Notes: generated by a model not told the origin, from the letters alone. 64,000 nucleotides of DNA from Sclerodactyla briareus (GCA_026419785.1 JAODTK010005783.1:186001-250000), one strand, 5' to 3'; numbered from the stretch's first letter, positions 23,461 through 37,639 are shown. Numbers and translations: made by a program.

Positions 23461-24960
23461 CCAGTGGCGTAGTCAGAATTTTCCCAGTGGGGGGGGGGGT
23501 AATAATTTCATGGGCTGTACGGCTATTTGCGGAGCGTCACCATAGGTTGGCGCGGAGCACTACCTGAGCTGTTAGAGGGTGGAAACACTTCCACAATTGG
23601 TTATTGAATTTCAAGAAATTTTCATTTCGAGGAAAGTTATCTTGTGATTTTTCGTCTGCCAGTTCCTGTCCGACGAAGAGGCATGTTTCATGGGTATCAC
23701 CAATTTTGGCACTTGCCCATATATATTATCACAGTGTGCGAAGTACATAGCTTTCTTGGGCTTCCACGACTGTTGATATTAGTTGCGCTGGAGCCAGGTT
23801 CATGTTGTATACCTATACACTGGAAAAAAGTTGTTGGGTAAATTTACATATAAAAAAAGTACTCTCATCCGCTATATTACTCACTAATGTATATAAGTAA
23901 TATTACTCATTCATAGTAGGTAGTATTACTCACATTGGCTAGTACAGCCGATGCGAGTACTCATATCCTAATGAGTAGTTTCACTCATAAACATAGTGAA
24001 GTTACATGGTATGGTGTCCTTCTTTCCCATCCGCTATAGCACTCGCTTTGGGAGTGGTATTACTCACGTCAGCTGAAATTACTCTGGAAAGTTTCAGAAC
24101 ACACACCGATATTTCAAATGAGTTTTTCTCTCTTTTATTTAGCAATAATGAGTAAGCCAACACATGTAAAATCTGAACAAAATAGTAGTCAGTCGTTTCC
24201 CCACGAAGTTATCACGTCCCGATCCTCCGTGCAGAATTCATGGCAAAGCCCCTGGTGACCAGTAACAAGGTAAAACACCACACTGTCCTGAACATGGATA
24301 AACCGTAGATTTTTCAATAATACCCCTTCCCATCTGCATTAACCCTATTCTAGCACCCAATCCCTAATACGAATCCCAGACACTACCCCCTGCTGATGGC
24401 TTAGCACGTTAGTAGAATAGTTTAGCCGACACTAAAAGTAGACATGGGGCGGGCGATCACCGTTTCTGGAGTGGGGGGGGGGGGGTATTGTCTGGTCACG
24501 ATCTAAGCGGAGCGGCACCCCCAGTTGGTTCGGAGCGTACGTATTTTTTAATGGGTAGGAAAAGGTCACTTCCGAGTGTTTAGGATGCATATACCAGGTC
24601 TTGGAATGTGGATATCATCTGTGTTTTCTCATATTATTAAAAAAAAACAAGCGTTGAAGAATAGCATACATAGATGGTTATTTGAGATGACGATCAGGGA
24701 CGTAGCTAGGGTCTACAGATTAGGACAGGAGAGGATAATAAAATCACGACTAACGGCTAGTAGTAAGTAGTTTCCGGAAAAGCTACAGAGGTGTAAGGGA
24801 GGGGGGGGGGGTTTAACATTATGGTGTGCAGCTGTATAGCCAGGGTATCGGGGAGGTTGGATTCGACCGATTAAAGGGTAAATTTATGAGAGCTAGTAAA
24901 TATTAGAATATCGGCGAAGCGCCACCATCGATTGACGAGTAGCACACGCGAAAATGTGGA
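23461..24960. mobile_element. Cluster of hAT-like element ends and GCGCCACC palindromes
   Basis: CCAGTGGCGTAGTCAGAATT at 23461 and CAGGGACGTAGCTAGGG at 24697 are two left-type hAT-like termini in the same orientation. G runs follow at 23490, 24473 and 24800. The GCGCCACC/GGTTGGCGC palindrome occurs at 23535-23566, 24507-24535 and 24912-24950. Between 23860 and 24110 the word ATTACTCA or its complement recurs about eight times. No transposase is visible. Element boundaries cannot be fixed. Confidence 0.5.
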
Positions 24961-27900
24961 AATTAGTGCCTTTCAAGTCACCTGAGAAGGCCTCATCCGG
25001 CTCTACGAAGAGCCTTGTTCATCGTCAGGTCTCAGGTTTTCGGAGGAAAGGTAACTTCAAACCCATTTCCTTACAAATCAAGTCAATTACAAATCTACGC
25101 AAAATCTACGCAAATCATGCACAAAACTACGACCCCGGTATTTATATCCAACTATTCAAATGGTTTTGGACTCAAGAATATTTTACATGTTTCACTGATG
25201 GAGCAGGGCTGGGGCTATATAAATTTTCCAACAGCTGTTCTCCGAATTTACATTTCCTGCCAGGGGTACAGGGGACCGCCGTAGGTCCCTTGTTTCGGTC
25301 CGGGAGCGCATTCCCTCAAAGCCAAGCATCTGGTGCCCTCTGGGAGGGACGCAGTTTGAATATTTTCCATTGGCAGATGCCAGTTGCTCTGAAATAATTT
25401 GAAGACGGAAGGGCATAGCTGATAAACTAAGTAGTCCTACGAAAATGGCTGAACACATACAACCAGAGAATTGAAAAACTTACAGAAAAGGAGGCGCATG
25501 TTGACCTCCTCCCATGATGCTTTCAGCTTGACCAGGGTCGTATTAGGGCCGTATTGCTAGAAGTATTGCGCTCAGCTAGGGGTACGGGGGACCACCAAAA
25601 GTACCTGTTTGGGTTCAGGGGAAAAACCACGTGGTCGCCAAGCAAAAATTGATGCATTCTGGAGGAACCGAATCGCAACTTTGCATTGCCACGTGCCCTT
25701 CTCTCTTCAAACAAATCTTCGAGTTGTTAGAACCATAGTCGCAAAACTGCGGTGCGAGAATATCATGAACAGAACACAGAAATGGAGTTTTACAGGAGGA
25801 AGGACCGGGGCTGGAATTCGTGGAGGTGACACGGGCTCTCAATGTGCCTTACCTTGGCCAGGCCGGGTACGCCTTGAGAGAGGGTGCACCCAGAACCCAC
25901 ATTGACAACAGTAACAATACCTTCCCGAATTACAGAAAGCTTTTGTTATGATACCCCGAAAAACAAAACGAATACTGCGCCTGAAGCGCGCACAATTTTT
26001 GGCATCCAAAATCTCGACTCTCAGCACAAGTTTCGGGAAATCTGATTAGATTTTTTGGAATGCACGTACCGGTCCTGTGATGCCTATTTCCTAACAAGCC
26101 ATCAAATAATAGGGAAGGAGGGATTTGATTATTGGGCATTTGATTATGAGTCCCCCAACGGAGAAAGAATACTGCAGAAATATTGATGTGCCGCCCACCC
26201 CAAAGTGGAATAAGAAGGAGTCCATTTTACAGTTACAGTTTGCATCAATTTAGTGGGGGGGACCTTCTCAAGGAAACACTTGGTTTTCTGTCTAATTAAA
26301 AAACTGAAGTCTTAAATATGAAGGAAGTCTTTGTAACTGTGTTGGATTTAGGTTGGACCAAATCCGTCGCCAAGCGTGATGCAAATAGCAAAATATGGCC
26401 AAATGATCCAAACGACATTCCGTTTAACTACGAATGGGCAATTTAGTGGATTTTTTCTAAGAGTAGGATTTTTTTAGGTTCAGCGAATTTCCAGTCTGCT
26501 TTCAGAAACTTCAAAAACAGAAACCTAGTATCTGTTTTTTTTCAGTCATCAATTTTGGAAGGGATGGGGGTGAGGTTGCACTCACTGCCATATAGGGGCC
26601 GGATTGCGTACGCTAGCCAATATTTCATCTACTCATGTTAGAAAATCACAATCTTCGTAAATGATTGTTAGGTAATCAGTCGACATCAGGCAGTTAGATA
26701 ACATTTATGTCGGTCTCTACTCGGGGTACTTTTCTGAAGATCTCTCGTTCTTCTGCGCCAACTAACACCCGCGGCACGCAAATACATGTACGGACACTCG
26801 TGAGCGCATGTCTATTTGTCATCACGTTCGTATACGTGCGTAGCTACAATATAGTGAGTGTATTCCACAATTATGATACTTCATGATCATTTACTGTTCA
26901 CTGACACAGCGCGGCAGTTGAGTAGGCTTAGTTCTAGAGAAAGAAAGGTAAAACTAGAGATATCAGGTAGAAATTAGTCATGGATACAACCCGACAGTTC
27001 ATTAATCCGAGAATCGCTTCGTTATCCCCAAAAAATGGTTCTTTACGAAATACAATCCGTTTAATACTCCGAAACAAATTCGCTATTCGGAGGAAAAAAC
27101 AACAACACACAAGTAAAAATTGGAATCGGCGATCATGAAAATGCCGCTTTCTGTGCCTCAATTCATCCCACTCGCTCCGACCAGTTTGAAGAAAGTTCAA
27201 GGCCTGTTTGTTCTTAAAGGGTAACTTACGACGGCATCCACAGAAATTATGTGATTTGACAACAACGTCTTTCCAACATCGGATTCCACCCAGTCGATCA
27301 TGCATGGCTTTTACCCGAACGACAACTGTTTCTGGCAATGAGTGGATTTATTCCAAGCAAAGTCTCATCATCTAGATTTACATTTACGTGGTTTGATGCC
27401 AATGGACGTCCGTCAGGAGTGGAAACAGACTACATTACAATAGGCTATTTGACCGTCTGCCAAATCACTGATCAGATATGGGAATCAGAAGCTCTGTAGA
27501 GAGCTAGAATATCTATCAAGCAAGCATATAGATCATATGATGGAAAAATAGTGTACTTAAAACTGATAACCCTTCCCCCTCCTCCAAGATAAAAAAAAAA
27601 CTCAACGACTCGCGGTACCCTATTCCGAGTACACAGAGTGGTCAGCTTACTGATACGACGGAAAAGACCACTGACAATGAGATACTCCCCGGATTCTATC
27701 GTACAAGCTAAGTTCAGCAGGTCTTCGTTATTGCGTTCCCGTACGAAACTGTGTTATAACGATTCTGAATCGCTCAATCTAATCACTAGGTATATCAAAT
27801 TGAAATTAGTGTAACATGCAGTGTTGCCTGAGACCATTTATAATTATTGAAATTACATATAATACATGCTCATTCACCTTGAAATGATTAATGCGTGGAA

Positions 27901-29121
27901 AGGATTGATGTGGTGGGTTTTTGGTTGATTATGATTAGGAAGGCAGTTAAAACTCTTGCGGAATGTGAGTCATTCAACACAACAAAACAATGAATAATAA
28001 GGTCAGTATGTTGTCACTCCTCAACTGTAACGCCATGCATCATTGCGCAATGGGGACTCTCCCTCTGTGCATGATGGACCAAAAAAAATATTACATTGGT
28101 ATCTTCTAGTCTGATCCTTCAAAATATACACCAATCATGCCCCCTCTCCCACATGATCGCCGCCATTCCTGTTGGTTTGCTGGTAACAACTCTTCAGAAA
28201 CCGCCTGACTGGATATTCAGCTGGTAGTCTCATCAGATAAAATATCTATTCAATCTTCGATAGTGATTGCGATCTAACTTCAGATGTTGACATGTGTACG
28301 TTTCGCAGGTCGTGTTTATTATCTGGGGTACAAGAACAACACGAATGTTTCATGAGGGGGGGGGGGGGGGGGGGGGGTTGGGGCTGACTGGTGGCCCACC
28401 ATAGGTTGATCATAAAAGAACATTTCGTTTTACCAATCCCACAGGTGGCCGGAAATGACCCTCTTTCAATGTTTCGCGGCCTACCAGTCCTTAAAGCTCC
28501 ATTCAGCCTTTGCTTCCTGCTCGAAAATGAACTTGCACGGATGCAAATTTCACCTGGGTAGATCGATGCATCATCCCAAAAGATACGAACAACCCAGTTC
28601 GCCACAATTCATGCGGTTTTCGTGGAGAAAAGTGTCTCTGAAAGTGTCAGAAATGAAATGGCCGGCCGGCCGAAATTAATTCACTTCTATCAGAAGTGCC
28701 AAGCCCCCGCGCGACAGTCAATCAGAAACGTGATTTATGAAGCACATCTCCATTACGCAACTAATTATCACTGGGAACCATCCTTCCATTCGAAAAAGAG
28801 TAACATTGTAATCGATATAGATTAATGGTCAACAACTCCACACTGCGATACTGACAGGATTATGGCCCAACATACGGAATCCACAGGCGGTTACTCTGAT
28901 TCTCTCCACCGAGTGGAGAAGGGTTGTCATTCGGTATCTTGCTCCGCGGTAGGATTTTCATGAGCCGATCACAGATCTTTATTTTTCCCAACATGACTCA
29001 ATGATCATCGAGTTAGGGAGCAACAAATGTCTTGGTTCTATCAGAAATGTCAAATGACTTACATTCCACACGGCTGTGAATGTTTCGTGACCTTAATCTG
29101 TCGAAAATCCATTCTCGCGTA
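24961..29121. other. No gene recognised
   Basis: About 4 kb of anonymous sequence. Open frames up to about 147 codons occur but lack family motifs, a convincing start or splice context. Two loosely similar GGGGTACNGGGGACC blocks lie at 25262 and 25580. A run of about 22 G is at 28357-28378. Confidence 0.4.
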
Positions 29122-29377
29122 TTATAATAATAGAGAAATCAGAGATAGCAAAACGAACACTATTATCACGGAGTCCATACCCATGAATTTTAGGTAATTG
29201 GCAACCCCAAGTACCGGCCGCCCAGCGCCGAGTTGTGTGGTCCACCGAAAGAGAGCCCAAGCGAAAACAAATAGGCCGAAAATGACTGCCCCGAAGCGGA
29301 AGGGAAGTAGCAGAGAAGAGAGCGGTAGGCGAAAGTCGGACAGCCGGGGAATGAGGACGGGAAAGCAGCTTAGAAAG
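29122..29377 (-). CDS. Possible exon of an unidentified membrane protein
   Basis: After a TTGCCCCAG acceptor-like site on the minus strand, one frame stays open for 85 codons to a stop at 29122. It reads LSSLLLPFRFGAVIFGLFVF, AWALFRWTTQLGAGRPVLGV, then ANYLKFMGMDSVIIVFVLLS and LISLLL. Two strongly hydrophobic segments flank a basic loop, as in a polytopic membrane protein. I cannot assign a family. There is no in-frame start near its beginning, so it would have to be an internal or last exon. A GPCR, carrier or chance hydrophobic frame are all possible. Confidence 0.25.
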
Positions 29378-30439
29378 CTGGGGCAATGTTAAGCTCGTAA
29401 ATGGTAACAAAAAACGGACATGAAGTAGCGGCGCTACTGCTGGTAGCGGACCTCCATTAGACTCTCCATTGACTTACTTATACACTAAATTGCCTCCGTT
29501 TTGCGGTCCCTGGATCCTTGTGTGCCCACTTGGAGGCCCAAGCCGCCATTCATTGAAAGCAGAGAAGTGTATCCAGCAATGGCATACAAATTACCATACG
29601 TGACCGATTTACTTTTCAGCTAGAGGAGCTTGAAGTGGCGGATGACTTCACTCGACCGTAATTATGTCCGAACACCAGTTTTGGTCCAATTCTCCTGTGA
29701 AGGGTCAAATTGGGTAAAATATACCTGGATTCCCACCAAATTCACACCATTTGTACTTTCAAATATGCCCTTTCACTTGCAGGGCAAAAAAAAAACAAAC
29801 CCACAGATATTATTAAGGAACAGAAAAATGGTTCCAAAAAAGTTTTTAGGCACTATTTTTTGAAGGTTAGCAAAAATCTCTGCGTAGGAATATCGCTAAT
29901 GGGCGTCCGCCGTCCGACTACTGCGGGGCTGGTGGGTAAATCAACCTTGCACTGTTCAGTGCGCTGCCCTGTGTTTGCAGCTAGGCCTAGGGGCCTAACA
30001 GGCTCACTGGGCTTCATGTTGCTTGTAATGTATTTTTGTAATGTAAGGTGTATCTAGTTGAACAAGACATTCAAAATTAATACTGCGTGTGATCGCCCCA
30101 AAGGAGCTTCAAAAGAAGCCACTGTCTGCTGGGGAACCGTAGGTTTCTGCTTACGCATATGCCTCGTGATATGCTTCCACCCCGGCGAAGGTGCTTCAAC
30201 CGACTAAGAGTAAGGAAATCCTTAGTAGGAAATTGCAGAGGCTCCAGTTTTGGGTGTGGAAGGACAAAAGCCGGCGAATCTCGCCTGCTCTTTTCGAAGA
30301 GTGCCTGAGTAACGAGGCAGAGGTGAAAATTCCTGCTCCCGGATCGCCATTGAACGTCCCAATCGAAAGCAAGAGTGGAATTTCACTCGTGCAGCAACTC
30401 TCCTACACGAGGAAGGAGCGAGTGAAAGTTTGGTGTCTG
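29378..30439. other. No gene recognised
   Basis: Anonymous sequence. TAGGCCTAGGGGCCTA (29982) is an example of the short palindromes typical of this window. Confidence 0.35.
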
Positions 30440-30600
30440 AGTTAGAAAAGAGGATGAGGGGAGGGGGTTTGAATCGGTGACCTAGGGCATTGGCGACACC
30501 GGGATTTGTGACGACACCAGGGGTTTGAACCAGGGACCCCAGGCATTGCGGGCGGACACATACCAATCCTGCCACCTCAACCGCTCTGAGAACAGTAGGC
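30440..30600 (-). repeat. Possible tRNA-derived SINE head
   Basis: On the minus strand AGCGGTTGAGGTGGCAGG resembles a Leu/Ser-type tRNA D-arm, and CCTGGTTCAAACCCC, about 40 bases on, is a good B-box. A second B-box-like GATTCAAACCCC follows. The body beyond is unassigned. The call is based on promoter-box spacing only. Confidence 0.4.
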
Positions 30601-33600
30601 TATATATAATGGAGTGATCTTGAGTCAATCACCTAACGAGTATCAAATATTCATATTTTTTTCTTCTATACTGAAACACAATTCAAATACACAGAATTTG
30701 GCAGCATCGTTATTGGATCCAAATTCCTCCACATGCCACAGTTTGCATCGTTTCCGTGAATAATTACTGAGAATGAGAATGCCTGAAGTCGGTTTAATTC
30801 ACGCCTCAGCAACTTGGGAATAGTAAGAGTTATCGCGAGTCAAGCACTGTGGTGAGTTGTGCAATTTGTTGCTAAACTTGAACAAAAGTTGACAACATAA
30901 AAAATATGTCTGATGAAATATTTACTCTATAAAATTGAATACTATCAAATTAACAGTATAATAAAATATAAACTTAATGAATCGTTCAGCGGCGTCACAA
31001 GGGGGGGGGGGTCAGAAAGGGGGAAACCGCCCTCTCTAGGGGGCGCCAAACGAGGGTAGGCCTACGCGGGACTTTTTGTGAAAAAAAAAAAAAAAGCGCG
31101 AACAGAAATTAATTTGAAGTGTTATAGCCAAAAAAAAGTTTCCGCCACACAGGAAGAGGCTGTGACTGCAATTTCACTGGACCTCAATAACTCTTCCTGT
31201 TGCTTCAGTTATGCTTGCTAAAACCCTGCCGGTATCCAGCCGGTATGATACAATCAGTGCCCGCGGGGACCTTGTGTGCCCCACCATGGAACTATCATAT
31301 CAGCTGGAGAGGACATTAGAGCGCGTATTGTATGCCCTGTTCAAAGTCCAGTCAGAGACCACAAACTCAAAGTCAGGAGGCGCCCTATTGTGTGAACATC
31401 GTGAAAAATATTCAGCTTGTTTACTCTCTATCTGCGAATTTTCTTCCAACATATGCCCTGAACCCATACCTTTGTTGCTTCATAGGAAAGATGGTATATC
31501 ATAATCATATCCTTCTCTATGATATGAATGCAAGATTCTGCAACATTTCAGTGAGTGGACCCTGTTCCAGAAAACGCGGAAGTCAGACGATCTATTACGG
31601 AAGCACAGAACAACAACATTAATTCGGAAATACAAATCGATTGCGTGTTTGCGTCTGGCAGAAACACCATCTAGGCGTAAAGTACTGAAGTATAACCTCA
31701 CGAGAGAACTTAGAGCTCATTAATGTGAAGCTCGAATTAGAGGAGGCTGTTAAACGGAAACCTTCTTAATTCTTTCTGACCAAATGCGGAATCATGTCGC
31801 CCAAATCACTTGTCACTATAATACTACTGTAAGTGAGGGCGCTGTCGGGGCATAGCAAACACGACTCCACACTGACCCCTGCTCTGCATAGAAGCTCCGT
31901 ACAACATGTCCTGGTTTGTGTGAACCACGTCGCCATCCTGCAGTAAGAACGCGTTAGATTTCTACGACGTCCCCAATTAATCTATCAGTCGCCGAGTTTG
32001 AATGTGCGCGTTTTATGACTGCGCGTACAAGTGTTGAGCGAGAAACAATACTATGATGTCACGCGCTTTGCCCAGTTCATGTTGTAAAGACTCAAAGCAC
32101 GCAGGTTTGAATTACTGCCCTTAGAAGAGTAAACCAATACCGGCAATATGATTGTTCACATCTGCAACGCTTTTGGTGTCTGATCAGATTGAACTGATCG
32201 TTAAACAGCCGGTTGTAAGGAAAACAGATATCACGCGCATACGCATTATACAATCCTGGAGCTGAGGACTCAGGTCTGTTGATTGTGCTCAGCTCAGAAA
32301 GCTGGATAAATATTTCCTGCAACGGACGACCTTAAAGAGAAAGTAGACATTTTGCTGTCAAGGGAGGCGATTTTTTTTGATTATTTAAGACCCACAATGG
32401 AGCAGGATATAAATTGTTTTGTTCGAAACCTTACATACGAATGAATGAGGAACGAGAATGGAGGCTACGAGGTGGCGAGAGACAAATAATACAGCGACAG
32501 AAAGGCAGTGGGTCTTCTGAGATGAAGAAGACATCTGTCGACTGCCAAGAGTCGACCACAGGGGTGTGATCATGCCATTCGGTAAGAATAATTATGTTGC
32601 GATGTTACGCTGAGCGCCGCAGTAATCTTTTGATACCGTCAATCCACGCAATTCACTGGGGTGTCACGCACTCAGTGTGTCAGTTTTCGACTGTGACGTC
32701 CGACAGATAATGTTTCTTCACAACGGCATGTTGTCATTGGTGATCAGTGTATTTCATTATCAATGCGATCTCAACTAAACACATCATCCTATTGATCCTT
32801 TGATAAAACTTGCGATTTATATCGTACTTATGATGACGAATGGTGAGAAGAGGTGTTCGAGAGGTCGTGTGGAGGGTCAAGAGAGCCCCGGTAAGACTAG
32901 GTTTCTATAAAAAAAAATCCCGATGGATATTGACGAATTCATGGGAATATTTACACTTCCCCGGTAGGCTGTAGACTAAGCCGTAAGTAGGCCTACTTTA
33001 AGTAATATCACCAGTCAATGACCAAACGCATTTCGAAAAAAGGGGGATTCAATGAGCTACGCTATTTGATGGATATGACTTGTGGGTTGGGTCGTAACGC
33101 ACCATTTTTTTTTAATATTTGTATGGTCATAGATAGCCATTAGCAATATAAACCTAGATCTAGACCCAGGGCCACTTACTGTAGGCGGACGAGGTAATCC
33201 CCGAGCAAACCGCTCTGTGCTTTGAAGATGTTGAAGCTAACCATAGAATGTCTGAACGGGCTAGTAGAGTAGGCCTGCCAGACTGTGACCGACTGAGATG
33301 AGAATATCTGATAACTGATTTGTGCCTAGGCCTAGCCTAGGTTAACTAGCTGACGCTACGTTTTTTTATCCAGTTGTTTCGTATGGATCGATGCAGCCCT
33401 CCAGGCTTCTCGACGGCAAAGCAAACTCTAACCAGTCAATTGCATTCAGTCAACCACTACGTTCCTCCATGGGGTGGAGTTCCCTGGACATTCTTTTCTG
33501 CAGCATAGCTATATAGTGTATATAGGCAAATGAGCGAATCTCGGAACTAAACTAAGCATAGGTTCAGTCACGAACTGTGAAACATTATGAGACTATCCAA

Positions 33601-36600
33601 AAAACATCCAAATGTTCAACAAGTTCATAGTGATACATGCTGACGTCACAGAGGGCTGCATTCTGTCTGTCTGGCCACGATATTTATCAGGCGGTTTTAG
33701 GGAAATTTTGTTTATAGTTCACTTCGATTTTCTCTAAAATCAAAACATGGTTCAGAAGCTGCTAAGAAAAGAAAGAGCATTCCCGACTGCATTAGCGTTA
33801 TTTGAGGTCCTTTGATGGATATATTGTTGTCCGATATTTTTTAAGCAACCATTATACCACACCTCGATATTCTGTTCAGGTGGGGAATATTTAGTTCGCG
33901 GAAGATCTGCTATTAGGGGTCATTGTCTTAAGATTCGCAGCAAGAGTTACATTGTTCTGTTTTGATATTTCGTTGCCAATTTGCCGCTCGTTTCGTCGGT
34001 TACGAATGTTGTAATTTTTGTTTACTTTCAGGGTTTTCTTGTTTGTACTTTGCTCGCTATTTTGTATGATGGTTTGTTTTTCGTGAACTGAAATAAATAA
34101 ATTAACCAACTACAGAGACGAATGGAAAATATTTATTTTCGCAGGGAGTTATTAATTAAATGTAATAACCTCCCAGAAGAGTGTAAATGCACTAGAAACA
34201 ATCTTGATTTGGTGGGGCGTTTGTTGTGGTATGGGTCATCTGTGAGGATTGTATCCTTCCTGACCCTTTCAAATTAAATTTCATACTTGAACTAAACTGA
34301 CTATGTAGGGTTGCGTCAGGTTTCTATATAGAAAATATAGAAATCTGGGAGTGAGGGCAGCTACATTTCTCCCGTCTCTCTTGAATTAATGCCAATGAAT
34401 TCAATGCCATTTTAAGGCGATAAATAGAACTACGAAGTGCTCCGGCGAACGTTGTTCCTTGCCTTGATGCTTGCTATTCCTGACGCATTGTCATCATTCC
34501 CAAATCGATGAGTTAGCAGCAATTTGACTAACAAAGGGTTGTTTTGCAAGACCCAATCAGCACGTGGGCTGGAAAAGGCAGCAAGTCTCATTCAGTCGAG
34601 CACATAGCAAGACTTAGGTACAGAAGGACTGTGCAAGTTCTTCTAGGATTCTTTTCCTATTTCATTAGGTTGCTTGGCGATAGAGACATTCTTCTATCAT
34701 TCGGCGAAATATCATTTCTTCAATTCAAAGTAATTCAAATATGAGAAAGACTGACCACCCCTGACCAAAGTTTCTTCCGCGAGTTGTGAAATCAATATTT
34801 GATAATGTTCATCGTGACTTTCAAAAGAATTTCTGAAGTTCTCAAACGTCCTGTTTTCGTTTTGATGGAAGTAGGTAAAGCTCTTCAAAAATCGGTGAGA
34901 TACCGCAAAACAATGTCCGCAATCATGCCATACATGCCTGCACCACCAGCCCACTCTTCTGTATTAACTCAACTGCTCTTAGTATATCAATATCCGTCCC
35001 GTGTCATACTAAAAGCTAGAAAGGTTGCCTCTTAATGTAAAGGAATGCATTTTGAGTAAGGGCATTGAATGAATCGCGGAAATTCCCGCTCACATAATGC
35101 TCGGCTAGGTAACAATGGAATATTAGGCTACAATATTTTTCGTAAGAGTCGACCTATTCCTAGTATTAACGTCTTATTGTAACATCAGCAATCCCTTCCC
35201 TTTATATTTATGACGAAATTGTTTTTTTCATATGCCCTCCATTTTTTTCCGTCATTCGAAGTGACTTCTCTTTTTCCAGATACTGGTAGCAATATGTCCG
35301 TCCATGTCACATACGTTACCTGGGTCAGTGATAGGCATGTCTACCTGCTAGTTGTGAATGCTGTGTTCTAAAGGGAGAATTTTTTTGTCCACGATAAACA
35401 AATATTATTCCATTTCCAGGAAAATTAATTCAGAAATGCAATGTTTCCAGTTTTACGATATTTTTGTCTGTCCCTGTTACATATGTGTTACAAAGCTTAA
35501 TGATACCCAAACAGTATTTTCAAATAGCGAAAGATATTATTATTTTCACTTGACAAGTAACAACTATTCTTACATATACGGTATGTTTTTTAAGGAGAGC
35601 AACCAAACATGTTGAAAATTCGTGGAAACACTCAATAAGCACATGGTTATAGAGGGACACTTTACAACCTACTCCCGGTCATTAACCAACATAACAGAAG
35701 ACCATCCTGAAGTTGATCTATAAAAAAACATTGTTGGAAAAGAAAAAGCATGTGTTACAGTAAAACATGGCCTTGCAATTCTCGATGATTTTCATAGTTT
35801 TCAAACAAACAAACAAACCATTTTGAGGTGAAGGCCTACCTTATTTACCATGGTTAACAATTCGAAAAAATCCGACCAGGTGCCCTATTTCCGAATAGTT
35901 GAAGTGCCGAGAAGAATAGGCTATTGAAAAATGACTGAATTAGAGGTTTCCTCGAATGATATAATTCTATGGGTAATTGCCACGGAATGCCAGAAGGATC
36001 ACCGACACCTGTTCCTCGGCATTTCACCTTTATTTTTAATTTAGCCATCGCAATCACCACCAATCGAAGAATAAAATATGGAAATCAGTAAATCACAATT
36101 TGTTAAAGAATCAGTTTCAGCTCCCCGCCCAACCCTATTCTCAAATTTCCTTTTCGCCCAGTTTTTTATTAATACTGGTCATTGCGTTACACATTTTGAA
36201 AGGTTACACACCCGGAAACGCACCCTCGCACACGCCTGCACACACATACACACTATTTCCAGTCCACTTCAATACTGGACCTCGTGAAACCATAAAATAG
36301 GCTATATCTCTTAGTGGCATAGTGAACACTTCACCCAATATAATAGTTACCATAGCAACCGCGGTATGTTCAGCAAAAGTTTTTGTTTGGTTGAAATGAT
36401 CCTCCCTCCTTCGGCGAACGGTCCAATGTGGAATGGAAATACTGAGAATAAGGAGATGGCAAAACTCACTACAAGTATATCATCTTCATATGCGATGAGA
36501 TAACTGGGCGGCATTCATGCCCCCGGCTTTATTGAGTATTTCTTTCTTCGCGTTTATCCCACAGAAAGAATAATCTCTTTCGGAAATCGTGGTTCTGTGG

Positions 36601-36719
36601 TCCTGCTTGTTGAAGTCAACGCGATGACCAGGATAGAGTGCTCTTCCGAACAAGACAGTGCGGGTGTCGCCACCTTACGGCAGTGATGGCAAGACAAATG
36701 ACGTTGTAAAATCCAAGGA
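30601..36719. other. Long stretch without a recognisable gene
   Basis: About 6 kb with no exon I can support. Notable items are a G run following GCGGCGTCACAAGGGG (30990-31010), a likely worn hAT-like end, and a 57-codon minus-strand frame at 31766-31936 starting in good context but unidentifiable. The rest is AT-rich sequence with no tandem structure. Confidence 0.4.
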
Positions 36720-36757
36720 CCAATCACAACACTCGAAGGTTAACTGGAATGACGTCA
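36720..36757 (+). promoter_or_regulatory. CCAAT box and CRE-like site upstream of a candidate first exon
   Basis: CCAAT at 36720-36724 and a perfect TGACGTCA palindrome at 36750-36757 lie 130-170 bp upstream of a start codon followed by a splice donor. Both motifs are common in animal core promoters. Function is inferred from arrangement alone. Confidence 0.35.
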
Positions 36758-36887
36758 CAGTTTTTTGCCGTGGGGTAGATTTCGTACTGTTTATCGAGAT
36801 GGGTTCCCGATAACTCTGGGCGAGGGAGACTAGCTACGTCACTCTGATGAGGGATAACAACTCGGGGAAACTGGTCGCTGTGAAGAC

Positions 36888-36928
36888 ATGGCACTGACGC
36901 TACAACTGAACATTAATCAGATGGAAAC
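36888..36928 (+). CDS. Candidate first coding exon (possibly of the downstream kinase gene)
   Basis: ATGGCACTGACGCTACAACT reads MALTLQLNINQMET and runs into a consensus AAC-GTGAGT donor at 36929-36934. The ATG is in good context (GACATGG). The CCAAT/TGACGTCA pair upstream supports a transcription start. The protein kinase exon at 38032 is on the same strand 1.1 kb downstream. A missing exon or exons with the glycine loop and catalytic lysine would have to lie between them, and I could not find any. The link is inference. Confidence 0.3.
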
Positions 36929-37639
36929 GTGAGTCTGGGCCCATGTAAGGGCGTTCAGGGAGCATAGGCGGATCCATCACTGTACGAGTCGTGTACGTGA
37001 GCTGGCTTAGCCATACTCTGACAACCATCAGGGTCTTAAAGCGTAAATCAGAAATACGTTCATATATACTACACTCGTAGTTTTGGGATTAAACACTATA
37101 ACCCTATACACTAACTCATGTACTGCTTACCTAATGTGGTATATACTCCACCCTGGTGGCTTGGGGTGGTGACATATTTACTATTACATGTAGACATATT
37201 CACTAGTAAAGAGCAACATTGCGTCGCAACACCTAACAACCACAGACAATGTCGAAATTCGTCCACGAGTAAGAATATACGGCCCACGGTAATTGAAGGT
37301 TTTCACTGCATTGACTTTATCACATCGGGATTATATACCAGAAATCTATATACTACTAGACTGAGACGGTTTTCGCTTCAACGTCATGCAGACGACGTCG
37401 TCGCTTTTGCAAGCTGCTGCCAGACAAGACGATATTGCAGCTTTGATTATTAATCTCATACAAGCAAAGTCAATTCCACTTGTTAAACAAGTTGTATTTG
37501 TCGTTTGGGCTGTATTCCTAACCTGTACATGTCCCGGCAATGATGCAGACCTGATATTGCACTTTACTGTCAGCTGCGAATCTTCCACAAGGGAACGGAA
37601 CAAGTCATCTCTCTAGCAGTATCTCAATGTGGAGATGTG

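Noticed and set aside
24954-25397. 147-codon open frame, among the longest in the window
   Set aside because: No family motif or splice context was seen, and the composition is that of anonymous sequence.
26934-27338. 134-codon minus-strand frame with a GTAAGT-like site inside
   Set aside because: It has no recognisable domain; an alternative frame ending at the GTAAGT site is short and has no acceptor.
31766-31936. 57-codon minus-strand frame from an ATG in good context
   Set aside because: It is too short to judge, and an acceptor-like site overlaps it in a different frame; nothing is recognised.
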